Shown here: in pieces, positions 24,770-35,719 of the stretch
How the letters are laid out: the number at the start of each line of letters is the position of its first letter
Numbering within the stretch: the stretch's first letter is position 1
Notes under the pieces: generated by a model
The model's input: the letters and a program-made list of their open reading frames with translations, nothing else
Database searches by the model: none
Told to the model about the DNA's origin: nothing
Assembly: GCA_946807835.1 (NCBI GenBank)
Contig: CAMPEX010000001.1
Span: 1,131,001-1,195,000, forward strand
Reading direction: 5' to 3'
Origin: Ailanthus altissimus
Lineage: Eukaryota; Streptophyta; Magnoliopsida; Sapindales; Simaroubaceae
Length of the DNA stretch: 64,000 nucleotides
Position numbers and translations under genes: made by a program

Positions 24770-26120
24770 CATTTATGACATATTTGAGTGTTGTTTGAGT
24801 GAATGGATGCAAAAGGCCCAGTGTAAATGGTGTATTTCAAGTGTTGAAACAGGTATCCCAAAGGGGGTGCACTGGGCGTTGCAGCGCCAGAGGGCTAGCG
24901 TCATAGGCTAGGGGTTCGACCTCCCGGCGCTGAAGATCTGGCACCGCAGCACTGGCAGTTCTTTCTCCCAGTACTGCAGTACTGGCGAGCCAGTGCTGGA
25001 GCGCTGAAGATTCTGGAATTCACACCCCAACGATGAAAGATAGGCGCCTGAGCACTGGGGGTTCGACCTCTCAGCGCTGTAGCAATGCAATCTGGCTCCG
25101 CGGTGGTGTACTGTTCATAGCTACAGCATTTTTAAACATTGTTTCAAAATTAATTTACATTTGTAGATTTATGAGATGTAGCAATAAAAGTTATCAGTCT
25201 ACTTTATAAATTAGGGATTATGAGATACAGTGATAAGAGTTATCGGTTTGCATTATAAACCATTATTAATTTTTCTGTGTTGGTAACCACAATAAGAGCC
25301 ATACTGGTAGGGGATAGTTGTACTTATATAGAAAAATTGATTAATTGAGACTCGCCTTCCTTATAACATGGAGACCAAGGATAAATAGAAAATTCTCTCT
25401 TATTCAGATTAAAGAATACTACATTATGAGATAATATTTTATTCTCATCCGTCTTGTCAATACGGTGATAAATGAATCACGTCAGCCTTTTTCCAATATT
25501 GCTACAACATGAGGGACTTGATCGGTTTGGTTTGTACTATACTGGTTAAACATGAGATGAGGCAAATATATGGGAAAGTATTGCCCAATACTGCTACAGC
25601 ATGAGGGTAGTATCAGTAGCATATATTTTATCATTGACAAGTTCATCTGGAATAAACTTATCCAATATTACTACAGCGTGAGGATAAGGTGTATTCAAGA
25701 TCAAGTGGTAAGAGTTGCATGAGATGTAATTGACAAGTGTTGTCTACCTGTTGGGTTTACAAAGGCCAATATTGCTATAGCATGAGGCCCGAGTAAATTT
25801 TAATGAGATCTACTTCCTGTTATATAGTTTAAACTATCGTCTTCTCGTTCGAGAGATTATCGGGATTATGTAAAGAAGTGAGAAGGCATTTTAAATCAAA
25901 ATATGTATAATTGTTATACCCATGATTTAAAACATTTCATTAGTAATTTACTGATTATTTCACTTACATCTTGCGTTATCTTGACTTGTCAAGAATACTG
26001 GCCACTACGAACTAATTGGTATGCATAGTTGATACAGTCCAACTCAAGGATACTATAAATTACTTTGACTGGCACATGAATCTCAAAAATATTCTGGATT
26101 TAAAAAATTTTGAATTTATT
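24770..26120 (+). repeat. Copia-1 leader: GC-rich cluster and a four-fold repeated motif
   Basis: 24840-25110 is GC-rich and full of GCGCTG, CAGCACTGG and CCAGTGCTGG words that pair with each other. Downstream, CAATATTGCTACAGCATGAG or close variants occur four times, at about 25493, 25584, 25662 and 25765, separated by 75-110 bp of unrelated sequence. I see no open frame and no gag motif in this stretch. Confidence 0.55.
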
Positions 26121-27200
26121 TTTTATCAGAGTTTACTGTAAGGTATTTCTAATAACACCTCACTAGGGGATATGAATAGAGCGTGTGTGACCCTCTTTGT
26201 TCAGGATGCTTCATCTTCTACTCCAAATATATCTGGTGATACCAGATGTGTGAAGAGAAGACGATGAGGCAGAATGCTCAAGATAAGTCCTCAGAGGCAA
26301 CATTTATTCAAAGATCAACAAGAAAGCAAAGTAGATGGAAAGTGTTTCTATTGTAGTTAGGTTGGGTATTAGAAGTACAATTGCCCTAGAAGCCCTATAA
26401 TTGTCATGAAGACTTCCACAGGTTTGTGTTTGACAAATATAGACATTTCTATGACATATAATGCCAGTTCAAACTGGGTATGAGATACCGTATGTCCCTT
26501 TCATATCTGCAATATGTTGCAGAGATTGAGAGAGACTATAATACAACAACTAGTAGAAGTAATGTTGAGAGTAAGAAATGGTGATTTCCTTCAAGTCTGA
26601 CTTATTGGGCAGCTTGAGTTACTTCTCATATGCAATACAATAATTGCATCATTAGTATAATAATTGTATTGCATATTTAGTATAATATCTAAAGCATCAT
26701 TTGACAAATTGTGTCCCACCTTGTACTTGACAGTGAAGGATATCATACGAATATTAGGAATTGTTCCTTGCGTTCACGTGATGTGAATGATGTTTTATTA
26801 GTTGATGTCAGTTAATAAATGAATATTATATACAATTAAAAATGTTTGTAGATTGGAATCCTTAGATGATACGGAACTGTAGTACGTGAAATTAGGTTAT
26901 ATAGGCGTGAGACACCTAACCCGTCTGGTTAACGATGATTGGATACCTAATCTGACCATAAAGGATTTAACCAGTTTATGAATAATGTATTCACGGAGAT
27001 AACCAAACATATCAGAATGTACATTACATCCTCGATTAGATTGAGGTAGTGAGTATATTAAATAGAAAGTTTTTCGTTTGTTTAAAGGAGAATACGATTC
27101 TCACTCATTATAATCCTTCTGGTATTCCACAACATAATAAGGTTTTGGATATGAGGAATCGAACTTTATTAGATATGGTCTGATCGATAATAAGTGTTAC
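26121..27200 (+). pseudogene. Copia-1 gag end, protease and integrase start (remnant)
   Basis: A zinc-knuckle remnant (GKCFYC ... KYNCP, about 26334-26393) ends gag. Protease follows with SNWV-stop-DTVCPFHIC near 26470-26510; the canonical DTG has lost its glycine. A GAG-pre-integrase block is read at about 26890-26985 (VRHLTRLVNDDWIPNL). The integrase catalytic end (GIPQHNKVLDMRNRTLLDMV, about 27130-27185) is cut by Gypsy-2 at 27200. Heavily mutated. Confidence 0.7.
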
Positions 27201-28626
27201 TGATGAACACTTGAAATTACACATTTAATAAGAATTTTACATGATTGTTTTGTATTACTAGTGTATTTAATTTTCTTAACTTAAGTATGTTTACAATATT
27301 GTACTTAATTATCTTATAACTGTTTTGTGGCAGGTTCGGTACAATGGGCATAACTTTCTACCTAAAAATCCAATTGAGGTGATTCTTAATCCTGTGCAGA
27401 TATAACTCAATGGGCTAACATATTATATTTCACAAAGCATTGGAAATTCGAGTGTTTAGAGGGTTAAAATTGGCCTAGAACAGAATTGATCTGCAGTACA
27501 GGCCCAGTTTGAACAGTTATCAGTATTTGGCCCATAACTATAGAAATACGTATGAGATTACTCAATTTAGAAAGATAAGAGACTTATCTACAACTTTTAT
27601 GTTTTGAGTGACAGCTAATTCAGATCACATCAATTCCAAATTGGATAATCAAGTGGGTGCCCAAGTGATAATGAATGCAAATTATTTTGCCACCATTCTT
27701 GACTTTCATCAACCAAGTGGTTCCCTCCAAATTTGTCTCGATTTATCCATGTTTTTCTATAAATAGGTGGCTTGTTTATGCCTAAAAAAGGTAATTAGAA
27801 AGTTAGAATTTAGTTCAAAATACTTTTCCTTTGTATTCATTTCCTTGTACTATTATTTCTCTTGTTTACTATTAAGTCATGTTATTTCTTCTTCCATTTC
27901 TTTTCTTTTCATTTAGTTTTATTATGTCCAAATAATTTTGTTTAAGCTAAGGTGAAAGGGTGAAGCTCTTGGCAAGGTAATAAGATATGTTTAATATTTA
28001 TTCATGAATTTAATGTTTCATTTTTAAGTTATGCAAATTTATATATGATGTATTTATTTTGTTTGTAGAATTAATACCCTTTCTTCTAAAGTGGTGATTC
28101 TTGATTTATTATTGACAACTTAATACTTGGCACGATAAATTCTTGAAACCATTTACAAGATTTGGTTTATATAACCTTTCTTGTAAAGTGGGAGTCTTGA
28201 TTTATTGTAGACAAATATAAAGATTGGCATAATAAATACTTGAACCCATTTATAAGATTTGGTGTATAATAATTGAAAGAAATAAATACTAATCAATATA
28301 TAAATGATAATGAACTTTAATTGCTATATTTTCCGGTTGGAACCTCCTTTGTGTGAGGATTCCAATTGAGTTATAAAAAAATAAAAAGTTAAATATATTC
28401 TTACTTCTTATGCCAAGAGTGAATCCCCGTAATCTTAGCTTTTTATTTGAATTGGTTAATTGAAATAATATTTGCAAACATCTTATACTGCATTAATTAT
28501 CTTTAAAGTGTTTATAATTTGTAATTTTAATTCTACTTCCCTGTGGATCGACCCCGTTCTCATCGGGTTATTTATTACTTCGACAATCCTGCACTTGGGA
28601 ATAACTTCTATATTCTGGACGTGTCA
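27201..28626 (+). repeat. Gypsy-2 5' LTR
   Basis: 1426 bp, TGATGAACAC...GGACGTGTCA. A TATA box (TATAAATA, 27758-27765) marks the likely promoter, so U3 would be about 590 bp. Small open frames on both strands (for example 28289-28477 minus) occur identically in the 3' LTR and are not genes. Confidence 0.95.
27758..27765 (+). promoter_or_regulatory. TATA box in the Gypsy-2 LTR
   Basis: TATAAATA in a TCTATAAATAGG context, the best core-promoter match in the LTR; repeated at 37364-37371 in the 3' copy, which could drive transcripts out of the element. Confidence 0.6.
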
Positions 28627-28632
28627 AGTTTT

Positions 28633-28649
28633 TGGCGCCGTTGCCGGGG
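28633..28649 (+). other. Primer-binding site, tRNA-Asp
   Basis: TGGCGCCGTTGCCGGGG, six bases after the 5' LTR, is complementary over 17 bases to the 3' end of plant tRNA-Asp(GUC), the primer known for Athila elements. Confidence 0.9.
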
Positions 28650-28695
28650 AGGTAACGTTAATATTTTGTTTTGTTATTGTTTGTTTGTTTATTTT

Positions 28696-28985
28696 ATTTT
28701 CATGGAAGGCTGAGCCTCCTACTCGTTATTTATTATTCGTTTTTTTTTTTTTTTTCATGGAAGGCCGAGCCTCCTAACGTACTTTATTATTATTCTGTTT
28801 TTATTTTCGCAGAAGGCTGAACCTCCTACTCTTTATTTCGTTTATTTATTATTTTTTACTTTTTATTTTAGTTTTTTTTTAATTTTCATGGAAGGCCGAG
28901 CCTCCTAACGTACTTTACTTTATTTATTATTCGCCTTTTATTTTCGCTTTTTATTTTAATGGAAGGCTAAGCCTCCTACTATTTA
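28696..28985 (+). repeat. Five hairpin-forming repeats in the Gypsy-2 leader
   Basis: The word GGAAGGCYGAGCCTCCTA appears five times (about 28703, 28759, 28811, 28891 and 28961) in T-rich spacers of 50-80 bp. Each copy is nearly self-complementary (GGAGGCT against AGCCTCC with one extra A), so the RNA leader could form a row of short stems between primer site and gag. Confidence 0.8.
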
Positions 28986-29165
28986 TTTATTAACTTTTTA
29001 TTATATAATCTAACATCACTAATCTAACTTCTAATTATTTATCTTTATTTTGCTTTTAGTTTTACATATTTTATTTACTTGTGTGTAATATTTTATTTTA
29101 TTTACCTGTGTTTAATATTTTATTTATATTATTTATTGTTATTGTATTTTGTTTTATTTCTTTTT

Positions 29166-32100
29166 ATGAGCGGTTGGTTTCGAGATCCTAATTCTCATCG
29201 TTTAGTAAAAGGTAATTTCAAAACTTCCTTTGATAATTTGTTAGATTCTCCTTCATCTTCTCATTCTTCACCAAGTAACACCATGAGCGAAAATCAAATT
29301 GAGGGACTCATAGACCTAGGGGACAATTAGTCCCAACATAATGACCATAACCGACCTAGGACACTTAGAGACTATATGAACCCAACACGAACCGGTGCAC
29401 CATCTTGCTTAATTTTTCCACCGAATGCAACGCATTTTAATTTTAAGCCAGGCATTATCCAACTTTTACCCACTTTTCATGGCTTAGATGCAGAGAACCC
29501 TTATCTACATCTAAGAGAATTTGAAGAAGTGTGTAACACGTATAATGATCAAAATTGTAGCATGAACACAATTCGACTTAAGCTTTTCCCTTTTTCTTTA
29601 AAAGATAAAGCTAAAACATGGCTACAAAACCTTAGGCCAGGATCCATTTCTTTATGGGATGAGATGCAACAACAATTCCTGAAAAAGTTTTTTCCCTCCC
29701 ATAGAACAAATTCTTTCAAAAGACAAATCACCACTTTTGCCCAAAAACCAGGAGAAACCCTTTACCAATGTTGGGAAAGGTATAAAGAATTACTTAATAC
29801 CTGTCCCCATCATGGTTTTGAAACATGGAGAGTAGTCTCAAATTTCTATGAGGGCTTAACACCTTAAGTTAGGAAAATGGTAGAAATGATGTGTAATGGA
29901 ACATTTGAGGAAAAAGACCCAGAAGAGGCAATGAACTATCTTGACTTACTAGCAAAAAATGCTCAAAATTGGGACACTGCTGGTACCTGTGAGGCACCTA
30001 GCAAAAATCAAACCACTACATCTAGTGGGGGTATTTATCATCTTAAGGAAGACCATGACCTTCAAGCCAAATTAGCATCCCTTGCTAGAAAAGTCGAAAC
30101 CTTAGAAATGAAAAAGAGTGGTCAAATAAAATCTGTTCAAGAAATTGTGTGTCACATTTGTGAAACCCATGATCACCCTACCAATGATTGCCCAACTTTG
30201 CCTGCATTTAGGGAATGTCTCCATGAACAAGCCAATGTTTTAAACACGTTCAAATGGTCAAACAATAACCCATATTCACAAAACTATAATCCTGGATGGC
30301 GAAATCACCCGAATTTTAGTTGGAGGAATGACACTCAAGCACAGGCATCGCAACCACCTTTCCAACCACACCAAAATTTTCAAAATCATCAAGGTTATGC
30401 ACCATATGTCCCACCTCCTAGGAAAAATCTTAAAGAAACCTTGCATACATTCATTGAAAAACAAGAGTCTGTTAATTCTCAAAATGCTCAAACATTTGCT
30501 GATTTGAAAGATACTCTTGCTAAATTTACATCTGCACTGAACATTCATGAGAAAGGAAAATTTCCTTCTCAACCACAGCCAAACCCCAAAGGACAACATA
30601 ACTCAAATGCATGTAGTTCAGGAAGCCAACACATGGATCAAGTTAAAGCAGTTATCACTCTTCGGAGTGGTAAAATTGTTGAAAAAGAAATTCTTGAACC
30701 TCATGAGAGCGATGAATCAATCTCTAAGGGCAAGGAAAGTGTTGAACCTACACTTAATGAAGAAAACACCAAACCTTCACCTCCACCCCCATTTCCTCAT
30801 GCATTACGTAATACTAAGAAGATGAATCACAATCCTGAAATTTTTGAAATCTTCAACCAGGTAAAAGTTAATATTCCTTTACTGGATTCTATTAAACAGG
30901 TTCCATCTTATGCAAAATTTTTGAAAGACTTATGCACAGTAAAAAGAAAACTGAATGTGAAAAAGAAAGCATTTTTAGCTGAACAAGTAAGTGCCATTCT
31001 TCAGAACAATAATTCTTTGAAATATAAAGACCCTGGTTGTCCTACAATTTCATGTATTATTGGAAGTCATAACATTGAACAAGCCTTACTTGATCTTGGT
31101 GCTAGTGTGAATTTATTGCCATATTCAGTTTATCAGCAGCTCAATCTCGGGGAGTTAAAATCAACATCCATAACTCTTTTACTTGCCGATAGATCAATAA
31201 AAGTACCAAGAGGGACAGTGGAGGATGTCTTAGTTCAAGTTGATAAATTCATATATCCTGTGGATTTTATCGTCTTGGACACAGAACCTGTCAAAGGATG
31301 TAATCCGATACCTGTTATTTTAGGTCGTCCATTTTTAGCAACTTCTAACGCTTTGATTAATTGCAGGAATAGAGTAATGAAGCTTTCATTTGGAAACATG
31401 ACACTTAAACTCAATGTTTTTAATATGTGTAAGCAACCATATGAAGAGGAGGATGAAAGTGAAGAAGGTGACATGATTGAAACGATTGTGGAGGATCATA
31501 ATCAAAAATGGAGTTCTACCGATCCCTTAGAAATGTGTTTAATAAATTCATTTGAGTCAAATATACAATTAGATCCTGAAATCTCTGACATATGTTCTTT
31601 ACTTGACTGTGCACAGGTGATTGAAAATAAAAGATGGAAACTAAAGTTTGAAGAATTGGGAGAAAATGAGGATAAAAAGAACGAAATTTTAAAGTTGGAG
31701 TTAAAACCTCTGCCTGAAGGACTGAAATATGCATTTCTTGGAGAGAAACAAACTTACCCGGTGGTAATCGCTTCTACACTCACAAGTGAACAAGAAGATA
31801 AGTTGATTGAATTATTGAAAATGCATAAAAATGCAATTGGGTGGACTTTAAAAGACATAAATGGTATTAATCCTTTGATTTGCACACATAGAATACACCT
31901 AGAGGATAATGCCAAAACTTCCCAACAACCTCAAAGGAGATTAAATCCACATATGAAAGATGTAGTGAGAGCTGAAGTTCTCAAATTACTTGAAGTAGGA
32001 ATCATCTATCCGATCTCAGATAGTATGTGGGTAAGTCCTACTCAGGTAGTACCAAAAACATCTGGAATCACAGTCATTGAAAATGAAAAAGGTGAGTTAA

Positions 32101-34598
32101 TACCAACTCGAGTCTCGTCTAGTTGGAGGATGTGCATAGATTATAGAAAATTGAACTTGGCCACTAGAAAAGACCATTTTCCTTTACCATTCCTTGATCA
32201 GATTATAGAAAGAGTAGCAGGACATCCCTACTATTGCTTTCTAGAAGGTTACTCTGGCTATTATCAAATTCCTATAGCACTAGAGGACAAGGAAAAGACT
32301 ACATTCACATGTCCTTTTGGAACCTTTGCTTTTAGAAGAATGCCCTTTGGACTTTGTAATGCCCCAGCAACATTTCAGAGATGTATGTTAAGCATTTTTA
32401 GTGACATGATTGAGCATTATTTAGAAGTTTTAATGGATGATTTAACTGTGTTTGGAAATTCTTTTGATAATTGTCTTGAAAACTTAGAAAATGTCTTAAA
32501 AAGATGTGAAGAAAAGAGTCTTGTATTGAACTGGGAAAAATGTCACTACATGGTTACTTCTGGAATTGTTTTGGGACATATAGTATCTTCTAAAAGAATT
32601 GAAGTGGATAAGGCAAAAGTCGAACTCATTACACATTTGCCTCTACCAAAAACAGTCAGAGAAGTCTGATCCTTTTTAGGACATGCTGGATTCTATAGGA
32701 GATTCATAAAAAACTTTAGTGCTATATCTAAACCTCTTTGTAACCTCTTACCAAAAGATGTATCATTTAAGTGGACTCAAGAGTGTCAAAATTCATTTGA
32801 AAAATTAATTGGCCTCTTAACATCTGCTCCTATCATACAATCTCCTGACTGGTCTTTACCTTTTGAGCTCATGTGTGATGCTAGTGATTACACTGTTGGT
32901 GCTGTATTAGGACAAAGAAAGGAAGGTAAATCCTATGTAATTTATTACGCGAGTAGAACTTTAAACAGTGCACAAATGAATTACACAACAATTGAAAAAG
33001 AACTACTTGCTGTAATATTTGCATTAGACAAATTTCGTTCTTACTTAATTGGTTCTTCAACTATTGTATTTACTGACCATGCTGCTGTAAGGTACTTAAT
33101 GTCAAAACAGGATGCAAAACCAAGGCTAATTCGATGGATTCTATTGCTACAAGAATTTATTATCACTATCAAGGATAAGAAGGGAGCTGAAAATGTTATT
33201 GCAGATCACTTATCAAGACTCACACCAGATTCATCAACAGAAATAACACCTATTAATGATTCTTTTCCCGATGAATTTTTATTTTCTACTGTTACAATGC
33301 CCTGGTATGCTAATATTGTTCATTTTCTTGTAACAAGAGAAATGCCACCTCAATGGAATGCTCAAGACAAAAGAACATTTTTAACGGAGGTGAGAAAGTT
33401 TTATTGGGATGATCCTTATCTCTTTAAATATTGTCGTGATCAAATATTTCGAAGATGCATACCCGACAATGAGGTAAATAAAGTTATTAAATTTTGTCAT
33501 TCTGAAGCATGTGGGGGACATTTCTCATCAAAGAAAACAGCTGCAAAAATCTTGCAGTGTGGATTTTATTGGCCCACTTTATTTAAAGATACACATGCAT
33601 TTTGTATAACTTGTGAAAATTGTCAAAAGTTGGGATCAATTTCAAAACGAAACATGATGCCTTTGAACCCCATTCTTGTTATTGAAATCTTTGATTGTTG
33701 GGGGATAGATTTCATGGGACCATTTCCGTTATCATTTGGATTTACGTATATCTTAGTTGCAGTAGATTATGTCTCAAAATGGATTGAGGCTATTCCATGT
33801 CGACATAATGACCATAAAACAGTCATGAAATTTTTGAAAGAAAATATCTTAAGTCGATTTGGAATCCCTCGAGCCATTATAAGTGATGGGAGTAAGCATT
33901 TTTGTAATAGACCATTTGAAACATTAGTGAAAAAATATGGTATTACGCATAAAGTTGCCACCCCTTATCATCCTCAGACAAGTGGACAAGTTGAATTAGC
34001 AAATAGGGAGATAAAACAAATTTTAGAAAAAACTGTAAACCCAAATCGCAAAGATTGGTCTTTAAGACTAATTGATGCACTGTGGGCTTATAGAACTGCT
34101 TTTAAAACTTCATTGGGTATGTCTCCCTATAGGATAGTTTATGGAAAACCTTGTCATTTACCTGTGGAACTTGAGCATAAAGCCTACTGGGCTATTAAAA
34201 CTTTCAATGAAAATCTTGATTCTGCTGGACACATACGTAAATTACAAATAAATGAACTTGAAGAATTGAGAAATGATGCATATGAGAATTCAAAAATTCA
34301 TAAAGCTAAAATTAAAGCCTTTCATGATAAAAAAATTCACAGAAAAACATTTGACACTGGTCAAAAGGTTTTGCTTTATAATTCTCGACTTCACATATTC
34401 CCTGGAAAATTAAGATCAAGATGGAGTGGCCCTTTTATTGTGAAACATGTGTACCCTTATGGAACAATTGACATTGAAAATCCTAGAAATGGGAATGTGT
34501 TTAAGGTAAATAGGCAAAAACTCAAGCCGTTTCTAGAAAACCAAGCTTTTCATGAAGAATTTACGTTCCTGTCGGATCCTTGTTACGAGACCAATTAA
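29166..34598 (+). pseudogene. Gypsy-2 gag-pol polyprotein, one frame with three stops
   Basis: Structural and enzymatic polyprotein of an Athila-like element. Chosen start ATG 29166 (MSGWFRDPN); an upstream ATG at 29079 would add an implausible hydrophobic run from the T-rich leader. Domains in order: Gag (about 29440-29990), CCHC knuckle CHICETHDHPTNDC (near 30150), protease with DLGAS (near 31092), RT (about 31950-32670), RNase H with CDASD and FTDH (32871-33220), integrase with its zinc-binding region (33500-33630), DDE core ([25 protein letters not shown]) and a C-terminal region ending 34598. About 1,811 codons stay in one frame, broken only by TAG 29328, TAA 29865 and TGA 32667. In RT the first catalytic aspartate position (LDGYSG in relatives) is glutamate at 32244. 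It cannot be made whole as is. Confidence 0.93.
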
Positions 34599-34640
34599 TC
34601 TTTGTTTTATATATTTACATATTTATATATATTTATTCTT

Positions 34641-34666
34641 CTTCTAACATTTTTTTTTACTTGCAG
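34641..34666 (+). promoter_or_regulatory. Candidate 3' splice site before the post-integrase frame
   Basis: CTTCTAAC (branch-point-like), a run of nine T and ACTTGCAG ending at 34666 form a good plant splice acceptor 148 bp before ATG 34814. It would fit expression of the downstream frame from a spliced subgenomic RNA, as proposed for env-like genes of Athila elements. No transcript evidence available here. Confidence 0.5.
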
Positions 34667-34813
34667 GTTAATTTAGTAGTTTTGTTAAAGTTTTATTTTG
34701 CACCCCGGTTAAGTGGCGGATAACAGTACTCCGTGATATTTCAAATCGGTTTTGTCAGTTTCCCATAATTACTGATATCTTCTCTTCTTCCCCCTTTTCT
34801 TAAAAAAAAAAAA

Positions 34814-35362
34814 ATGGATGACATTCTAAAAAATTTGAAAAAGCGTTTTCCCTCATTGCCTCAAAATTCCTTGAAGAAAATTTACCAAGCAAGATGTGAA
34901 AGATTAAGGTTATTAATGATTATGAATATACCTGTTGATTTACGTTGGTTAATTGAAGCCAAAGTTAGATTGACAGGTGAATTTTTAAACTCATTAATTT
35001 CCTACATGCCTGGCTTAGGTAAAAGCTCTTTTTCAAAAAAACGAAGAGCAAAACGATTAAATGTTTATTACAAGTGTGCACGCACGACTTGCAACACACG
35101 TTGCCGCACTTTAGGAATGGTGTCTGTAAATCGTGAAGATAAAATTAAGTTCATTAAGGATGGCCTGAGTAAGGAGTCTTTAGATAATATCTTATCGACT
35201 CTTGAGACGCATCCTAGTGGATATGTGTATATTGCAATTCATGAATTATGGGACATATTCCTAAAAGAACATGAGCGGTACAGTCTCGGGAATCTGACTT
35301 TAAAAGACCCTGTTTGCCAATTTATAAGAAAATTGGATGGGAAGCCTATCCCCGACCCATAG
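34814..35362 (+). CDS. Unidentified 182-aa protein between integrase and LOG fragment
   Basis: An intact frame MDDILKNLKKRF...KPIPDP, preceded by 14 A residues and a good start context. It is basic in its first half (many K and R), with four cysteines close together (YYKCARTTCNTRCRTLG, residues about 94-110) and an alpha-helix-like C-terminal half containing HELWDIFLKEHERY. No signal peptide or clear membrane segment, so it does not look like a classical envelope protein. I do not recognise the family. It sits where Athila elements keep their optional third gene. Gypsy-1 lacks it. Being intact in a recent insertion does not by itself prove use. Confidence 0.6.
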   Translation: MDDILKNLKKRFPSLPQNSLKKIYQARCERLRLLMIMNIPVDLRWLIEAKVRLTGEFLNSLISYMPGLGKSSFSKKRRAKRLNVYYKCARTTCNTRCRTLGMVSVNREDKIKFIKDGLSKESLDNILSTLETHPSGYVYIAIHELWDIFLKEHERYSLGNLTLKDPVCQFIRKLDGKPIPDP

Positions 35363-35646
35363 AGGGCGTTTAAGCCGTTACTGGACGTAAAATCAGAGGA
35401 AGATGTGAGCCACAATCACAACTACTTGTATATATTTACTATAGCTGTTATTTTTAAATGTTTCATTTCAAACTCAAATGTCTTTTCAATAATCAACCAC
35501 CTATAATCCTTTTTGAAAATTTTGCATTTTAAGCCGACAACCCATGTGACTTTTCCAGCTAACAAATTGAAAATTGGTAAAAGGTATTGAATCTTGTATT
35601 TCAAGCCAATAGCCATATGATTTAACTTTGCAATACCTTTGGGCTC

Positions 35647-35654
35647 TATAAATA
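35647..35654 (+). promoter_or_regulatory. TATA-like box upstream of the LOG fragment
   Basis: TATAAATA in a GGGCTCTATAAATAC context, 73 bp before ATG 35720; the sequence between them (ACAAACTCAAAATCATTC, then AGAGAGAGG) looks like a plant 5' untranslated leader. It may be the promoter of the donor LOG gene carried along with the coding sequence. The region is AT-rich, so chance cannot be excluded. Confidence 0.45.
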
Positions 35655-35719
35655 CATTGCATTATTTCTGCATCTTTGTACAAACTCAAAATCATTCAAG
35701 AGAGAGGGTGAGTGTAATC

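Noticed and set aside
28633..28650. tRNA-Asp gene
   Set aside because: Only the 3' 17 bases match, directly after an LTR. It is a primer-binding site, not a tRNA gene. The same holds for 13991 and 24758.
28472..28777. 101-aa plus-strand frame across the end of the Gypsy-2 LTR
   Set aside because: It crosses the LTR end and primer-binding site, is rich in F/L/I from T-rich DNA, and the LTR part is repeated at 38078. A chance frame.
29079..29165. Possible signal peptide or membrane segment at the start of gag
   Set aside because: The hydrophobic run comes from T-rich leader DNA. ATG 29166 gives a normal Gag start.
32667..32669. TGA as a programmed readthrough site in pol
   Set aside because: It lies inside the conserved RT connection block, not at a domain border, and two other random stops exist in the same frame.
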